Origin: Chersky-840 sp963794615
Lineage (GTDB): Bacteria; Actinomycetota; Acidimicrobiia; Acidimicrobiales; UBA8190
Assembly: GCA_963794615.1 (NCBI GenBank)
Contig: CAWCEP010000005.1
Coordinates: 372,001-436,000 of the forward strand
Length of the DNA: 64,000 nucleotides
Reading direction: 5' to 3'
The notes below the pieces were generated by a model. It did no database searches and was not told the origin of the DNA. It saw nothing but the letters and a program-made list of their open reading frames with translations. Position 1 is the first letter of the stretch. Every line of letters begins with the position of its first letter. Positions 25,748 through 33,901 of this stretch are shown here, piece after piece. The position numbers were made by a program, and so were the translations under genes.

Positions 25748-27199
25748 GTGTTGAACGACCCGGAGGTGATCGCGACGGCTGAGACCACTGCATTCGATGT
25801 CGTGGTGATCGGTGGGGGGCCCGGTGGCTACGCCACCGCCCTGTACGGGGCCGCCGCGGGCCTGAGCATTGCCGTCGTCGAGCGCGACAAGGTGGGTGGG
25901 ACGTGCCTGCACCGCGGTTGTGTCCCGGCCAAGGAGTTCCTCGAGACCGCCAGCGTGGTGCGGACCGTGGCCGGGGCCAAGGAGTTCGGCGTCCAGGCCG
26001 GACAACCCGTCGTCGACTTCGCGGTGAGCCAGGGCCGCAAGCAGAAGGTGGTCGACCAGCTCTTCAAGGGCCTCGCCGGGCTCATGAAAGGCCGGGGGAT
26101 CGTCACCTACGACGGCGTCGGGATGCTGCTCCCGGGTCGCCGGGTTCGGATCGACCCCGTGCCCGGTTCGGGAGCCGGGGGTGAGTCGCTCGAGATCTCG
26201 GGCCGCAACGTCGTGGTGGCCACCGGATCGGTGCCGCGCAACATTCCGGGTTTCGACGTCGACGGCCGCATCGTCATGACCTCCGACGAGGTGCTGGCAC
26301 TCGATGTCCTGCCGGCGTCGATCGCGGTGATCGGGGGCGGTGCCATCGGCTGCGAGTTCGCCTCGATGTTCTCGGACCTCGGCAGCCAGGTCACGGTGCT
26401 CGAAGCCCTCCCGTCGCTGCTGACCGGATGTGACGGAGACGTGGTGAGCGTCGTGGCCCGTTCGTTTCGCAAACGGGGGATCAACGTCCACACCGGCGTG
26501 ACGGTGCACGGGCACACGCCCAACGGGACGGGGACGACCGTCAGCTTCGGGGAGTCGGAGTCGGTCACCGTCGATGCCGTGGTGTTGTCGGTCGGTCGTC
26601 GACCGCTGACCGAGGGGCTCCTCGCCGAAGGAACCGGGGTCACCCTCGACGACCGGGGGTACGTCATCGTCGACGAGTACCAGCGCACCGCGGCGGAGGG
26701 GGTGTGGGCCGTCGGCGACGTGGTGAACACCCCTCAGCTCGCCCACGTGGGCTTCGCGGAGGGGATCCTCGCCATCAAGGTCATGCTGGGCGAGGCGGCC
26801 TTGCCCGTCGACTACGGGCGGGTGCCGTGGGCCATCTACTGCCACCCCGAGGTGGCCTTCGCCGGTCTCACCGAGGCCCAGGCCAAGGAGGCGGGCATCG
26901 ACGTGGTCACGAAGAAGGACCCGTACGGCGGCAACAGCCGGGCCCGGATCCTCGGTGAGACCGACGGACTGGTCAAAGTGGTCGCCGAACGGCTGCCCGA
27001 CGGGCGGGCGGGACGGATCCTGGGTGTCCACATGGTCGGCCCCTGGGTGACCGAGCAGTTGGGCCAGGGGTACATGGCGGTGAACTGGGAGGCCACTCCC
27101 GAAGAGATCGGGCAGTTCATCCAGCCGCATCCCACGCTGTCGGAGGCGTTCGGTGAGACAGTGTTGGCGCTCACCGGAAGGGGACTCCACGTTGGCTGA
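25748..27199 (+). CDS. lpdA: Dihydrolipoamide dehydrogenase (E3)
   Basis: A 483-residue flavoprotein that reoxidises dihydrolipoyl-E2 with NAD. It has an FAD motif Gly-Gly-Gly-Pro-Gly-Gly-Tyr, the redox disulfide in Gly-Gly-Thr-Cys-Leu-His-Arg-Gly-Cys-Val-Pro-Ala-Lys, and an NAD motif Gly-Gly-Gly-Ala-Ile-Gly-Cys-Glu. The second FAD motif is Ala-Val-Gly-Asp-Val, and the C-terminal His-Pro-Thr-Leu-Ser-Glu carries the active-site His-Glu pair. The GTG at 25748 is the likely start but lacks a good ribosome site; TAGGCT at 25721 may be its -10. The stop overlaps the start of the E2 gene by eight bases, so E3 and E2 are one operon. Confidence 0.95.
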   Translation: MLNDPEVIATAETTAFDVVVIGGGPGGYATALYGAAAGLSIAVVERDKVGGTCLHRGCVPAKEFLETASVVRTVAGAKEFGVQAGQPVVDFAVSQGRKQKVVDQLFKGLAGLMKGRGIVTYDGVGMLLPGRRVRIDPVPGSGAGGESLEISGRNVVVATGSVPRNIPGFDVDGRIVMTSDEVLALDVLPASIAVIGGGAIGCEFASMFSDLGSQVTVLEALPSLLTGCDGDVVSVVARSFRKRGINVHTGVTVHGHTPNGTGTTVSFGESESVTVDAVVLSVGRRPLTEGLLAEGTGVTLDDRGYVIVDEYQRTAAEGVWAVGDVVNTPQLAHVGFAEGILAIKVMLGEAALPVDYGRVPWAIYCHPEVAFAGLTEAQAKEAGIDVVTKKDPYGGNSRARILGETDGLVKVVAERLPDGRAGRILGVHMVGPWVTEQLGQGYMAVNWEATPEEIGQFIQPHPTLSEAFGETVLALTGRGLHVG

Positions 27200-28640
27200 C
27201 GTCACCATGCCCCAGCTGGGCGAGACCGTTACCGAGGGCACCATCACGAAGTGGCTCAAGGCCGTGGGGGAGCCCGTCGCACGCGACGAGCCCCTCTTCG
27301 AGGTGTCGACCGACAAGGTCGACTCGGAGGTGCCGTCACCGGCCGCGGGCACACTGGCCGAGATCCGGGTCCAAGAAGGCGAGACCGTGGATGTCGGCAC
27401 CGTGCTGGCGGTCGTGAGCGCCGATGGCGCGGGTGCCGCTGCTCCCGCCGCGACCGAAGCGGCACCGGCTGCGCCTGCTGCTCCTGAAGCAGCCGCCCCG
27501 CCCGAGCCCACCCCCGCTCCGCCTGTCGCGCCGGCCCCGGCGCCACCACCGGCCCCGGCCCCACCGCCGGCCCCGGCCCCACCGCCGGCACCAGCCCCAC
27601 CGGCACCCGCTCCGACGCCGGTCGTGCCCGCTCCTGTCGCGGCGGCGCCCGCGCCCGCGGAGTCCGACGGTCCCGGGAAGTGGGGCGACCGGATCCTGTC
27701 GCCGGTGGTCCGGCGGCTGCTCGACGACAACGCCATCGATCCGTCCGACGTCACCGGAACGGGTCTCGGTGGCCGGATCACGCGGTCGGACGTGCTCGGC
27801 TACATCGACAGTCGTCGCGCCGGAGGCGCGCCCGCCGCGGGTGCCGGAGGCGCGCCAGCCGCGGGCGCGGCTGCCCCACAAGCTCCCACCACGGCCGCTC
27901 CTGCCACGACCGCCGCGCCCACGGCCGGTACCGACGAGATCGTCCCCTTCACCAATATCCGTCGGCGCACCGCCGAGCACATGGTGCGGTCGAAGGCGAC
28001 GAGCCCGCACACGCTGGTGGTGCTCGAAGCGGACTACGAACAGGTCGAGCGCGTGCGTCGGAGCCATGGTGCCCGGTTCAAGGCCGAGGAGGGCTTCGCG
28101 CTCACGTACCTGCCCTTCGTGGCCCGGGCCACGGTGGAGGCTCTGCACGAGTGGCCGCATCTGAACGCGTCGGTGGGAGACGACTCGCTCATCGTGCACC
28201 ATCAGATCAACATGGGCTTCGCCGTTGATCTCGATCACAACGGGCTGATCGTGCCGGTCGTGAAACATGCGGAGGAGTTGACGTTGCGGGGCATGGCCCG
28301 TCGGATCCGCGAGCTGGCCGACCGGGCGCGGACGAAGAAGCTCAGCGCCGACGACATCTCGGGCGGGACGTTCTCGGTCACCAATGCCGGGCCCTTCGGT
28401 ACCTTCCTCACCTTCCCGATCATCAACCAGCCCCAGGTGGCCATCCTCTCTACCGACGGGGTCAAGCGCCGCCCGACCGTGGTCGTCCAACTCGACGGCA
28501 CCGAGGCCATCGCCATCCACTCCCTCGGGTTGCTGTGCCTGGCATGGGACCACCGTGCCGTGGACGGGGCCTACGCCGCCGCCTTCGTGGCGCGCGTGAC
28601 CGAGCTGCTCGCCACCCACGACTGGGCCGCCGAGCTCTGA
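27192..28640 (+). CDS. Dihydrolipoamide acyltransferase E2 of a 2-oxoacid dehydrogenase
   Basis: A 482-residue E2 core protein. One lipoyl domain occupies residues 1-76, with Asp-Lys lipoylation site in Ser-Thr-Asp-Lys-Val-Asp. A long Ala-Pro linker (residues about 80-155) leads to the E1/E3-binding domain beginning Ser-Pro-Val-Val-Arg-Arg-Leu near 174. A second Ala-Gly-Pro linker precedes the catalytic domain with His-Arg-Ala-Val-Asp-Gly near the C-terminus. It could serve pyruvate, 2-oxoglutarate or branched-chain dehydrogenase; in actinobacteria the E2 with AceE is often annotated sucB or dlaT. The TTG start at 27192 overlaps lpdA and follows AGGGGA. The lipoylation gene comes next. Confidence 0.92.
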   Translation: MADVTMPQLGETVTEGTITKWLKAVGEPVARDEPLFEVSTDKVDSEVPSPAAGTLAEIRVQEGETVDVGTVLAVVSADGAGAAAPAATEAAPAAPAAPEAAAPPEPTPAPPVAPAPAPPPAPAPPPAPAPPPAPAPPAPAPTPVVPAPVAAAPAPAESDGPGKWGDRILSPVVRRLLDDNAIDPSDVTGTGLGGRITRSDVLGYIDSRRAGGAPAAGAGGAPAAGAAAPQAPTTAAPATTAAPTAGTDEIVPFTNIRRRTAEHMVRSKATSPHTLVVLEADYEQVERVRRSHGARFKAEEGFALTYLPFVARATVEALHEWPHLNASVGDDSLIVHHQINMGFAVDLDHNGLIVPVVKHAEELTLRGMARRIRELADRARTKKLSADDISGGTFSVTNAGPFGTFLTFPIINQPQVAILSTDGVKRRPTVVVQLDGTEAIAIHSLGLLCLAWDHRAVDGAYAAAFVARVTELLATHDWAAEL

Positions 28641-28657
28641 GCCGGCAGGGGACCGAC

Positions 28658-30346
28658 ATGTTCCGGGTTCGCTGGCTGGGTCGGGTCCCGTACGCGGAGG
28701 CGCACGCCCTGCAACGCGCCCTGCACGACCGGGGCCGTGACGACCATCTGCTGCTCCTCGAGCACCCGCACGTGTTCACCCTGGGCGTGCACGCCGACCC
28801 GGCTCACGTCCTCGTCGACCCGGCTCTGGTCGGGGCCGACCTCGTGGCCAGTGACCGGGGTGGCGACGTGACGTACCACGGGCCGGGCCAGCTCGTCGGC
28901 TATCCCGTGGTGAACGTCCCCACCGCGCCGCGGTCGGTACCGGCCCACGTCCACGCCATCGAGCAGGTCGTGATCGACACCCTGGCCGAGCTCGGCCTCG
29001 GCGCGGGCCGGCTGACGGGGTATCCCGGAGTGTGGGTGGATGCGGCGAGCCCGAGGCCCCGCAAGATCTGTGCCATCGGTGTCCGGGTGACCCGGGGACG
29101 GTCGATGCACGGGCTGGCGCTGAACGTGGATCCCGACATGGAGTGGTTCGACCGGATCGTGCCCTGTGGCATCGGGGACGAGGACAAGGCGGTGACATCG
29201 CTGGCCGCCGAAGGAATCGACGTGTCCATGCACGACGTGGTCGACATCGTCGTGCGCCATGCCGTGCGACGCTGGGCTCCCGACGGGCTCTTCGAGCGCC
29301 AGGACGTGGCGTGGCCCTCATCGACCGTCGTCCCCGCACCGAACGGGCTGGCGGCCCGCGTCCCCGGCGAGCGGCTCCGCATCCGGCTCCGTCAGGCGGG
29401 GGTGGATCCCGGCGAGGGCCTCCCCCGCAATGCCCGCAAGCCGCCCTGGCTGCGGGTCCCGGCCCGGATGGGCGACGAGTTCCTCGGCCTGCGCCGTACC
29501 GTGCGCGACCACGGTCTCGTGACCGTGTGCGAAGAGGCCGGCTGTCCCAACATCTTCGAGTGCTGGGCCGACGGCACGGCCACCTTCATGATCAACGGCG
29601 AGCGTTGCACGCGCTCGTGTGGGTTCTGCCTGGTCGACACCCGCCGTCCCGAGCCGCCCGACGCCGAGGAGCCCGACCGGGTCGCCGCCGCCGTCGAGGA
29701 GCTCGGCCTGGCGTACGCGGTGGTCACCGCCGTGGCGCGCGACGACCTCCCCGACGGTGGCGCCGGCGGCTACGCCGCGACCATCTGTGCCATCCGGGCC
29801 CGGTGTCCGACGACGGCGGTCGAGGTGCTCATCTCCGACTGCAAAAGCGACGATGCATCACTGGAGACGATCTTCGCGGCGCGACCCGACGTGCTCAACC
29901 ACAACCTCGAGACCGTGGCACGCCTCCAGCGTGCCGTTCGGCCCTCGGCCGGCTACGCCCGCAGCCTCTCGGTGCTGGCCCGGGCCAAGACGGCGGGGCT
30001 CGTCACCAAGTCGGGCATGATCCTCGGCATGGGGGAGGGCCGTGAGGAAGTGGTGGGCGCCCTGTCCGATCTCCGGGCCGTCGGTGTCGACATCGTCACG
30101 CTGGGCCAGTACCTGCGACCCACCGCCGCCCATCTGCCGGTGGCGCGATGGTGGACGCCGGAGGAATTCGAGTCCCTGCGCGCCGTCGGCGAGGAGATGG
30201 GATTCGCGCACGTCGAGTCGTCACCCCTGACCCGCTCGAGCTACCACGCTCGGGGCGCGGCCGCCGCTGCGTCGGAAGCTGGCGCCCCGTCGGGAGCTGT
30301 CGCCGGAGCTGTCGCTGTCGCCCCGGCTGTCCAGCACGAACCATGA
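28658..30346 (+). CDS. lipB-lipA: Single-chain octanoyltransferase-lipoyl synthase (LipB-LipA fusion)
   Basis: A 562-residue protein joining both steps of lipoate assembly. Residues about 1-215 are LipB: Arg-Gly-Gly-Asp-Val-Thr-Tyr-His-Gly-Pro-Gly-Gln, the catalytic Lys in Arg-Lys-Ile-Cys-Ala-Ile-Gly, and the acyl-Cys in Val-Pro-Cys-Gly-Ile. Residues about 245-540 are LipA: the auxiliary cluster Cys-x4-Cys-x5-Cys, the radical-SAM Cys-x3-Cys-x2-Cys, and the C-terminal Arg-Ser-Ser-Tyr serine ligand. An Ala/Val-rich tail follows. No stop exists in any of the three frames across the junction (29259-29522), so one indel could not split the two genes; the fusion looks real. It starts 17 bases after the E2 gene and overlaps pepQ-like M24 by ATGA. 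Confidence 0.9.
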   Translation: MFRVRWLGRVPYAEAHALQRALHDRGRDDHLLLLEHPHVFTLGVHADPAHVLVDPALVGADLVASDRGGDVTYHGPGQLVGYPVVNVPTAPRSVPAHVHAIEQVVIDTLAELGLGAGRLTGYPGVWVDAASPRPRKICAIGVRVTRGRSMHGLALNVDPDMEWFDRIVPCGIGDEDKAVTSLAAEGIDVSMHDVVDIVVRHAVRRWAPDGLFERQDVAWPSSTVVPAPNGLAARVPGERLRIRLRQAGVDPGEGLPRNARKPPWLRVPARMGDEFLGLRRTVRDHGLVTVCEEAGCPNIFECWADGTATFMINGERCTRSCGFCLVDTRRPEPPDAEEPDRVAAAVEELGLAYAVVTAVARDDLPDGGAGGYAATICAIRARCPTTAVEVLISDCKSDDASLETIFAARPDVLNHNLETVARLQRAVRPSAGYARSLSVLARAKTAGLVTKSGMILGMGEGREEVVGALSDLRAVGVDIVTLGQYLRPTAAHLPVARWWTPEEFESLRAVGEEMGFAHVESSPLTRSSYHARGAAAAASEAGAPSGAVAGAVAVAPAVQHEP

Positions 30347-31470
30347 CCGACCAGACCGCAGCGCGCCGTGAGCGGCTGGCCCGGGTGCGGACTCGCATGG
30401 ACGAGCTCGGGGTGGACGCGTTGCTCCTCTCACACGGTGCCGACCTGCCTTGGCTCACCGGGTATCGCGCCATGCCGCTGGAGCGCCTCACCCTCTTGGT
30501 GCTGCCCCGCGACGGGGAGGCCGTGCTCATCGTTCCCTCCCTCGAGGCCCCCCGGGTGCCCGACACGGCCGGGATGATCACGCTGCGTCCGTGGGCGGAG
30601 ACCGAGGATCCTGTAGCCCTCGCCGCCGCCCTTCTGGCCCCGGCGCGCGCCGCCACCTATGGCATCTCCGACCGGGCGTGGGCGCAGTCACTCCTGGCCC
30701 TGCAGGCGAGCCTCCCCGGTGCGCGCTGGCGGCCGGCCTCGAGCGTCACGTCTCCGCTGCGGGCCGTCAAGGATGCCGATGAGATCGCCGCGTTGCGCGC
30801 CGCCGCCCACGCCGCCGACACGGTCGCCACGGTCCTCCAAGAGGGTGAGATCCCTCTGGCCGGGCGGAGCGAGATCCAGGTCTCCGAGGCCCTCGGCGCT
30901 GGTCTGTTGGCGGCGGGGCACCGGCGTGTCAATTTCGCCATCGTGGGGAGCGGCCCGAACGGCGCCAGCCCGCATCACGACGCCGGCGAGCGGGTCATCG
31001 GCCGGGGTGACACGGTGGTGTGCGACTTCGGGGGTGAGTACGCGCTGCACGACGACGTCGCCTACTGCTCCGACATCACGCGCACCGTGGCCGTGGGTGA
31101 CCCGGGGGGGGAGGTACGCGATACCTACGCGGTGCTGCTCGCCGCCCAGCAGGCGGCGGTGGACGCGGTCCGGCCCGGAGTCACCGCCGAGCACGTCGAC
31201 GCGGTGGCGCGGGCCGTGATCGCCGAGGCCGGCCTGGGCCAGTACTTCATCCACCGCACCGGGCACGGGATCGGGATCGAGGAGCACGAAGACCCCTACC
31301 TGGTGGCCGGGAACGACACGCCCCTGGTGGTGGGACACGCCTTCTCGGTCGAGCCCGGCATCTACTTCCCGGGCCGCTTCGGCATGCGACTCGAGGACAT
31401 CGTCGTCGTCGGTGAGGACGGCGCCATCCCTCTCAACACCGTCGACCACGACCTCGTGGTCATCGGATGA
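30343..31470 (+). CDS. M24 family aminopeptidase (Xaa-Pro type)
   Basis: A 375-residue pita-bread-fold metallopeptidase. The N-terminal creatinase-like domain has the Leu-Pro-Trp-Leu-Thr-Gly-Tyr segment. The catalytic domain has all five metal ligands: Asp in Val-Val-Cys-Asp-Phe-Gly-Gly, Asp in Cys-Ser-Asp-Ile-Thr-Arg-Thr, His in Arg-Thr-Gly-His-Gly-Ile-Gly, Glu in Ser-Val-Glu-Pro-Gly-Ile-Tyr and Glu in Arg-Leu-Glu-Asp-Ile. It should cleave Xaa-Pro dipeptides or peptide N-termini. The ATG overlaps the LipB-LipA stop by four bases, so it is at the end of the lpdA operon. Confidence 0.9.
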   Translation: MTDQTAARRERLARVRTRMDELGVDALLLSHGADLPWLTGYRAMPLERLTLLVLPRDGEAVLIVPSLEAPRVPDTAGMITLRPWAETEDPVALAAALLAPARAATYGISDRAWAQSLLALQASLPGARWRPASSVTSPLRAVKDADEIAALRAAAHAADTVATVLQEGEIPLAGRSEIQVSEALGAGLLAAGHRRVNFAIVGSGPNGASPHHDAGERVIGRGDTVVCDFGGEYALHDDVAYCSDITRTVAVGDPGGEVRDTYAVLLAAQQAAVDAVRPGVTAEHVDAVARAVIAEAGLGQYFIHRTGHGIGIEEHEDPYLVAGNDTPLVVGHAFSVEPGIYFPGRFGMRLEDIVVVGEDGAIPLNTVDHDLVVIG

Positions 31471-31482
31471 GGTGAGCTGACC

Positions 31483-32214
31483 GTGGACCTCGGCATCAGG
31501 GGAAAGGTCGCTCTCGTCACCGCCGCGTCGCGGGGTCTGGGCCGGGCCAGCGCCGAAGCCCTGGCCGACGACGGCGCCAACCTAGTGATGTGCGCGCGCC
31601 ACGAGGACTCGCTGCGCGAGGCCGAGCGCGCCCTCGTCGATCGGGGCGTCGAGGCTCTGGCCGTCGTGGCGGACATGACCGATCCGGCCACCCCCGAGCG
31701 TCTGGTCACCGCCGCCGTCGAGCGGTTCGGCCACCTCGACATCGTCGTGGCGAACTCGGGCGGCCCACCGCCTGGGAGCTCGCTCGACCTCGACGACGAC
31801 GCCATCCGTGGGGCGGTCGAGGGAACCCTGCTCTCCGTCGTGCGGCTGGTGCGCCATGCCGTGCCGCACATGCGGGCGGCCGGGTGGGGACGGTTGTGCT
31901 GCATCTCGTCGTATTCGGTCGTCCAGCCCATACCGGGCCTGGCGTTGTCCAACACGGCGCGCAGTGGCCTGCGGGCGTGGGCGAAGACCGCCGCGGCCGA
32001 CCTCGCCGCCGAGCGCAGCGGCATCACGCTCAATCACGTCTGCCCCGGCCCGCACGCCACCGAGCGCATGCGGCAGCTGGGAGGTGGCGACGGAGGGCCC
32101 CTCGGAGACCCGGCGGACTTCGGCCGGGTCGTCGCCTTCGTGTGCTCGGCGCACGCCGGCTTCGTGAACGGCGCCACCATCGTCGTCGACGGGGGATCCA
32201 CGCTCGCCCTCTGA
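31483..32214 (+). CDS. SDR family protein with Ser/Arg at the YxxxK positions
   Basis: A 243-residue SDR. It keeps the cofactor loop Thr-Ala-Ala-Ser-Arg-Gly-Leu-Gly and an Asn-Ser-Gly-Gly-Pro-Pro-Pro-Gly stretch in place of Asn-Ala-Gly. At the active site the sequence is Leu-Ser-Asn-Thr-Ala-Arg-Ser-Gly, so Tyr is Ser and Lys is Arg. I recall a FabG-like subfamily with this Leu-Ser-Asn-x-x-Arg signature, so it is a stable lineage, but its reaction is not established. The C-terminal Asn-Gly-Ala-Thr-Ile-Val-Val-Asp-Gly-Gly is normal. The GTG start lies 12 bases after the peptidase gene and is preceded by GAGGTGAG. Confidence 0.82.
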   Translation: MDLGIRGKVALVTAASRGLGRASAEALADDGANLVMCARHEDSLREAERALVDRGVEALAVVADMTDPATPERLVTAAVERFGHLDIVVANSGGPPPGSSLDLDDDAIRGAVEGTLLSVVRLVRHAVPHMRAAGWGRLCCISSYSVVQPIPGLALSNTARSGLRAWAKTAAADLAAERSGITLNHVCPGPHATERMRQLGGGDGGPLGDPADFGRVVAFVCSAHAGFVNGATIVVDGGSTLAL

Positions 32215-32220
32215 CCCCGA

Positions 32221-32619
32221 CTACACGGGCGCCCCCTGCGCCCGGGCGAGCGCCTCGAGGCGGTCGTCGAAGCCGACGATGTCGACGATCCGGCCTCCGC
32301 GCACGGTCAGGACCTGCCAGCGCAGCGCCGCACCACCGCGTTCGGCAGCGTCGTCGGAGCCGCGTACCGTCAAGCTGACGAGGAGCCGGTCACCGTGCAC
32401 GGCGACGTCGTCGACGCTGGCCCGGACGCCCGACTCCCTCCCGCGCTGGTACCAGGTGAGGACCTGGTCCCGGTTCTTACACGTGGGCTGTTTGGCGTCG
32501 GGTGCGCCCCATCGGACATCCGGGTCGAGAAGGTCGGCGAAGGAAGAGATGTCGCCGCCGTCCAGGGCGACCCGTACCTGGCGGGCAATGTCGTGCATCG
32601 CGTCCTGTTGTTCCGACAT
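32221..32619 (-). CDS. NTF2/SnoaL-like protein
   Basis: A 132-residue protein with a SnoaL/NTF2-like alpha+beta cone: helices at the N-terminus, Leu-Leu-Asp-Pro-Asp-Val-Arg-Trp-Gly, and strands ending Gly-Gly-Arg-Ile-Val-Asp-Ile-Val-Gly-Phe-Asp-Asp. It may bind or isomerise a small hydrophobic ligand; nothing in the sequence identifies it. ATG 32619 has AAGGAG about ten bases upstream. It is convergent with the SDR gene, six bases apart, and downstream of a methyltransferase on the same strand. Confidence 0.75.
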   Translation of the reverse strand: MSEQQDAMHDIARQVRVALDGGDISSFADLLDPDVRWGAPDAKQPTCKNRDQVLTWYQRGRESGVRASVDDVAVHGDRLLVSLTVRGSDDAAERGGAALRWQVLTVRGGRIVDIVGFDDRLEALARAQGAPV

Positions 32620-32677
32620 GGCACGGACTCCTTCCCCGCGGTTTCTCGAGGCTGTCACCAGCACCGTGGTGACCACT

Positions 32678-33415
32678 CTATGGGCGGGTCTTCTCCCACA
32701 CCGAGACGTGCGAGATGCTCTCGCCGGTGAACGGCGCACGGTCCCAGCCGGCCCAGCGGTGCCGGAGCGACATGCCGGCCAGCCTGGCCATCAGATCGAG
32801 CTCGGAAGGCCACACATAGCGGAAGGGCGTCTTCGTCTCGCGTCCAGCGGACCCGCCCGCGGTGAAGTGGTGCGACGTCGCCTGCTGGGCGACAAGATCG
32901 GTGTAGCGGTCGTACCCCACGTACCCCGGGGAATGGGCGAACACCCGTGCGTCTTCGCCGGGCGGGAGCCGGCGCAGGTCGGGAACGCCAACCTCGATCA
33001 GGAACCATCCACCGGGCTCGAGGTGGGCGGCCGCGTTGGCGAAGCACGCCACCTGTTGGTCCTGGGTGGTCAGGTTCCCGATGCTATTGAACACGAGATA
33101 GACGAGGCGGAAGCGGCCGTCGACCCGCGTCGTCGCCATGTCGCCGATCGTCACCTCGACGCGCTGCGCGTCGTCTTTGGCTCGGAGCCGCTCGGTCATG
33201 GGGATCGACAATTCGATCCCCGATACCGGCACCCCTCGGGCGGCGAGGGCCAGTGCCACCCGACCGGTGCCGACGGCGAATTCGAGCGCCGCGCCGTCTC
33301 CGGCCAGCTCCGCGAGCACGTCGACGGTCGGGTCGAGCACGGCGGGGTCGAACATCCAGGCGGTGCCCTCGTCGTAGCCAGCGGCCACGTCCTCGCCGAA
33401 ATGGTCCTGGGGCAC
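32678..33415 (-). CDS. Class I SAM-dependent methyltransferase
   Basis: A 245-residue methyltransferase. The SAM motif I is Ala-Leu-Glu-Phe-Ala-Val-Gly-Thr-Gly-Arg-Val-Ala, followed by Val-Ser-Gly-Ile-Glu-Leu-Ser for motif II. The N-terminal Tyr-Asp-Glu-Gly-Thr-Ala is typical of this small-molecule methyltransferase group. The C-terminal domain contains Tyr-Val-Trp-Pro-Ser-Glu-Leu-Asp and a Trp-Asp-Arg-Ala-Pro-Phe segment. Acceptor unknown. The start is uncertain: GTG 33415 gives a family-like N-terminus, while the frame is open to 33568. Confidence 0.8.
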   Translation of the reverse strand: MPQDHFGEDVAAGYDEGTAWMFDPAVLDPTVDVLAELAGDGAALEFAVGTGRVALALAARGVPVSGIELSIPMTERLRAKDDAQRVEVTIGDMATTRVDGRFRLVYLVFNSIGNLTTQDQQVACFANAAAHLEPGGWFLIEVGVPDLRRLPPGEDARVFAHSPGYVGYDRYTDLVAQQATSHHFTAGGSAGRETKTPFRYVWPSELDLMARLAGMSLRHRWAGWDRAPFTGESISHVSVWEKTRP

Positions 33416-33566
33416 CCGCAAATATTGGCATACGTCTTTGTTGGACCGGCGAGTGTTCCATGCCCTCGCACGACGGCGTCCGTCGGCGTCTGGCTGCAAA
33501 TCTTGGTTCGCGTGATCCGCTCCGCCGTGGTGAGGCGAATGACAGGCGACCCGAAAGGAGCCCGCC

Positions 33567-33863
33567 ATGGCCGTGATCTTGGAAGTGGTATTTCAGGGAC
33601 TGTCCCCCCAGCAATACGACCAGCTCAAGGAGAAGGTCGGCTGGGTCGATTCACCGCCAGTCGGAGGGATCTCTCATGTGGTCTGGTGGGAGGGAGACGA
33701 CTGTCACGGGATCGACGTCTGGGAGTCAGAGGACGCGTGGGCAGCGTTCGGACAGGATCGCATGGGGCCCGCCGCCGCAGAGCTAGGGATCGCAATGGAG
33801 GCGGGACCGCTCTTCCACGACGCGCACGAAATCTTGATCGTCAAGACGATGCGCCAGCCCTAG
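33567..33863 (+). CDS. Small dimeric alpha/beta-barrel protein (ABM-like)
   Basis: A 98-residue protein. A first strand (Val-Ile-Leu-Glu-Val-Val-Phe), a helix with Gln-Tyr-Asp-Gln-Leu, and His-Val-Val-Trp-Trp-Glu-Gly-Asp-Asp-Cys followed by Asp-Val-Trp-Glu-Ser are typical of dimeric ferredoxin-like barrels. Antibiotic-biosynthesis monooxygenase-type proteins belong here. Catalysis is not proven for most of these small members. ATG 33567 with a clear AAAGGAG upstream. It is divergent from the methyltransferase and convergent with the TSUP permease. Confidence 0.75.
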   Translation: MAVILEVVFQGLSPQQYDQLKEKVGWVDSPPVGGISHVVWWEGDDCHGIDVWESEDAWAAFGQDRMGPAAAELGIAMEAGPLFHDAHEILIVKTMRQP

Positions 33864-33901
33864 ACCCAAGTCTTTCTCAGGCTCACGTACAGGAGCGGCT
33901 C

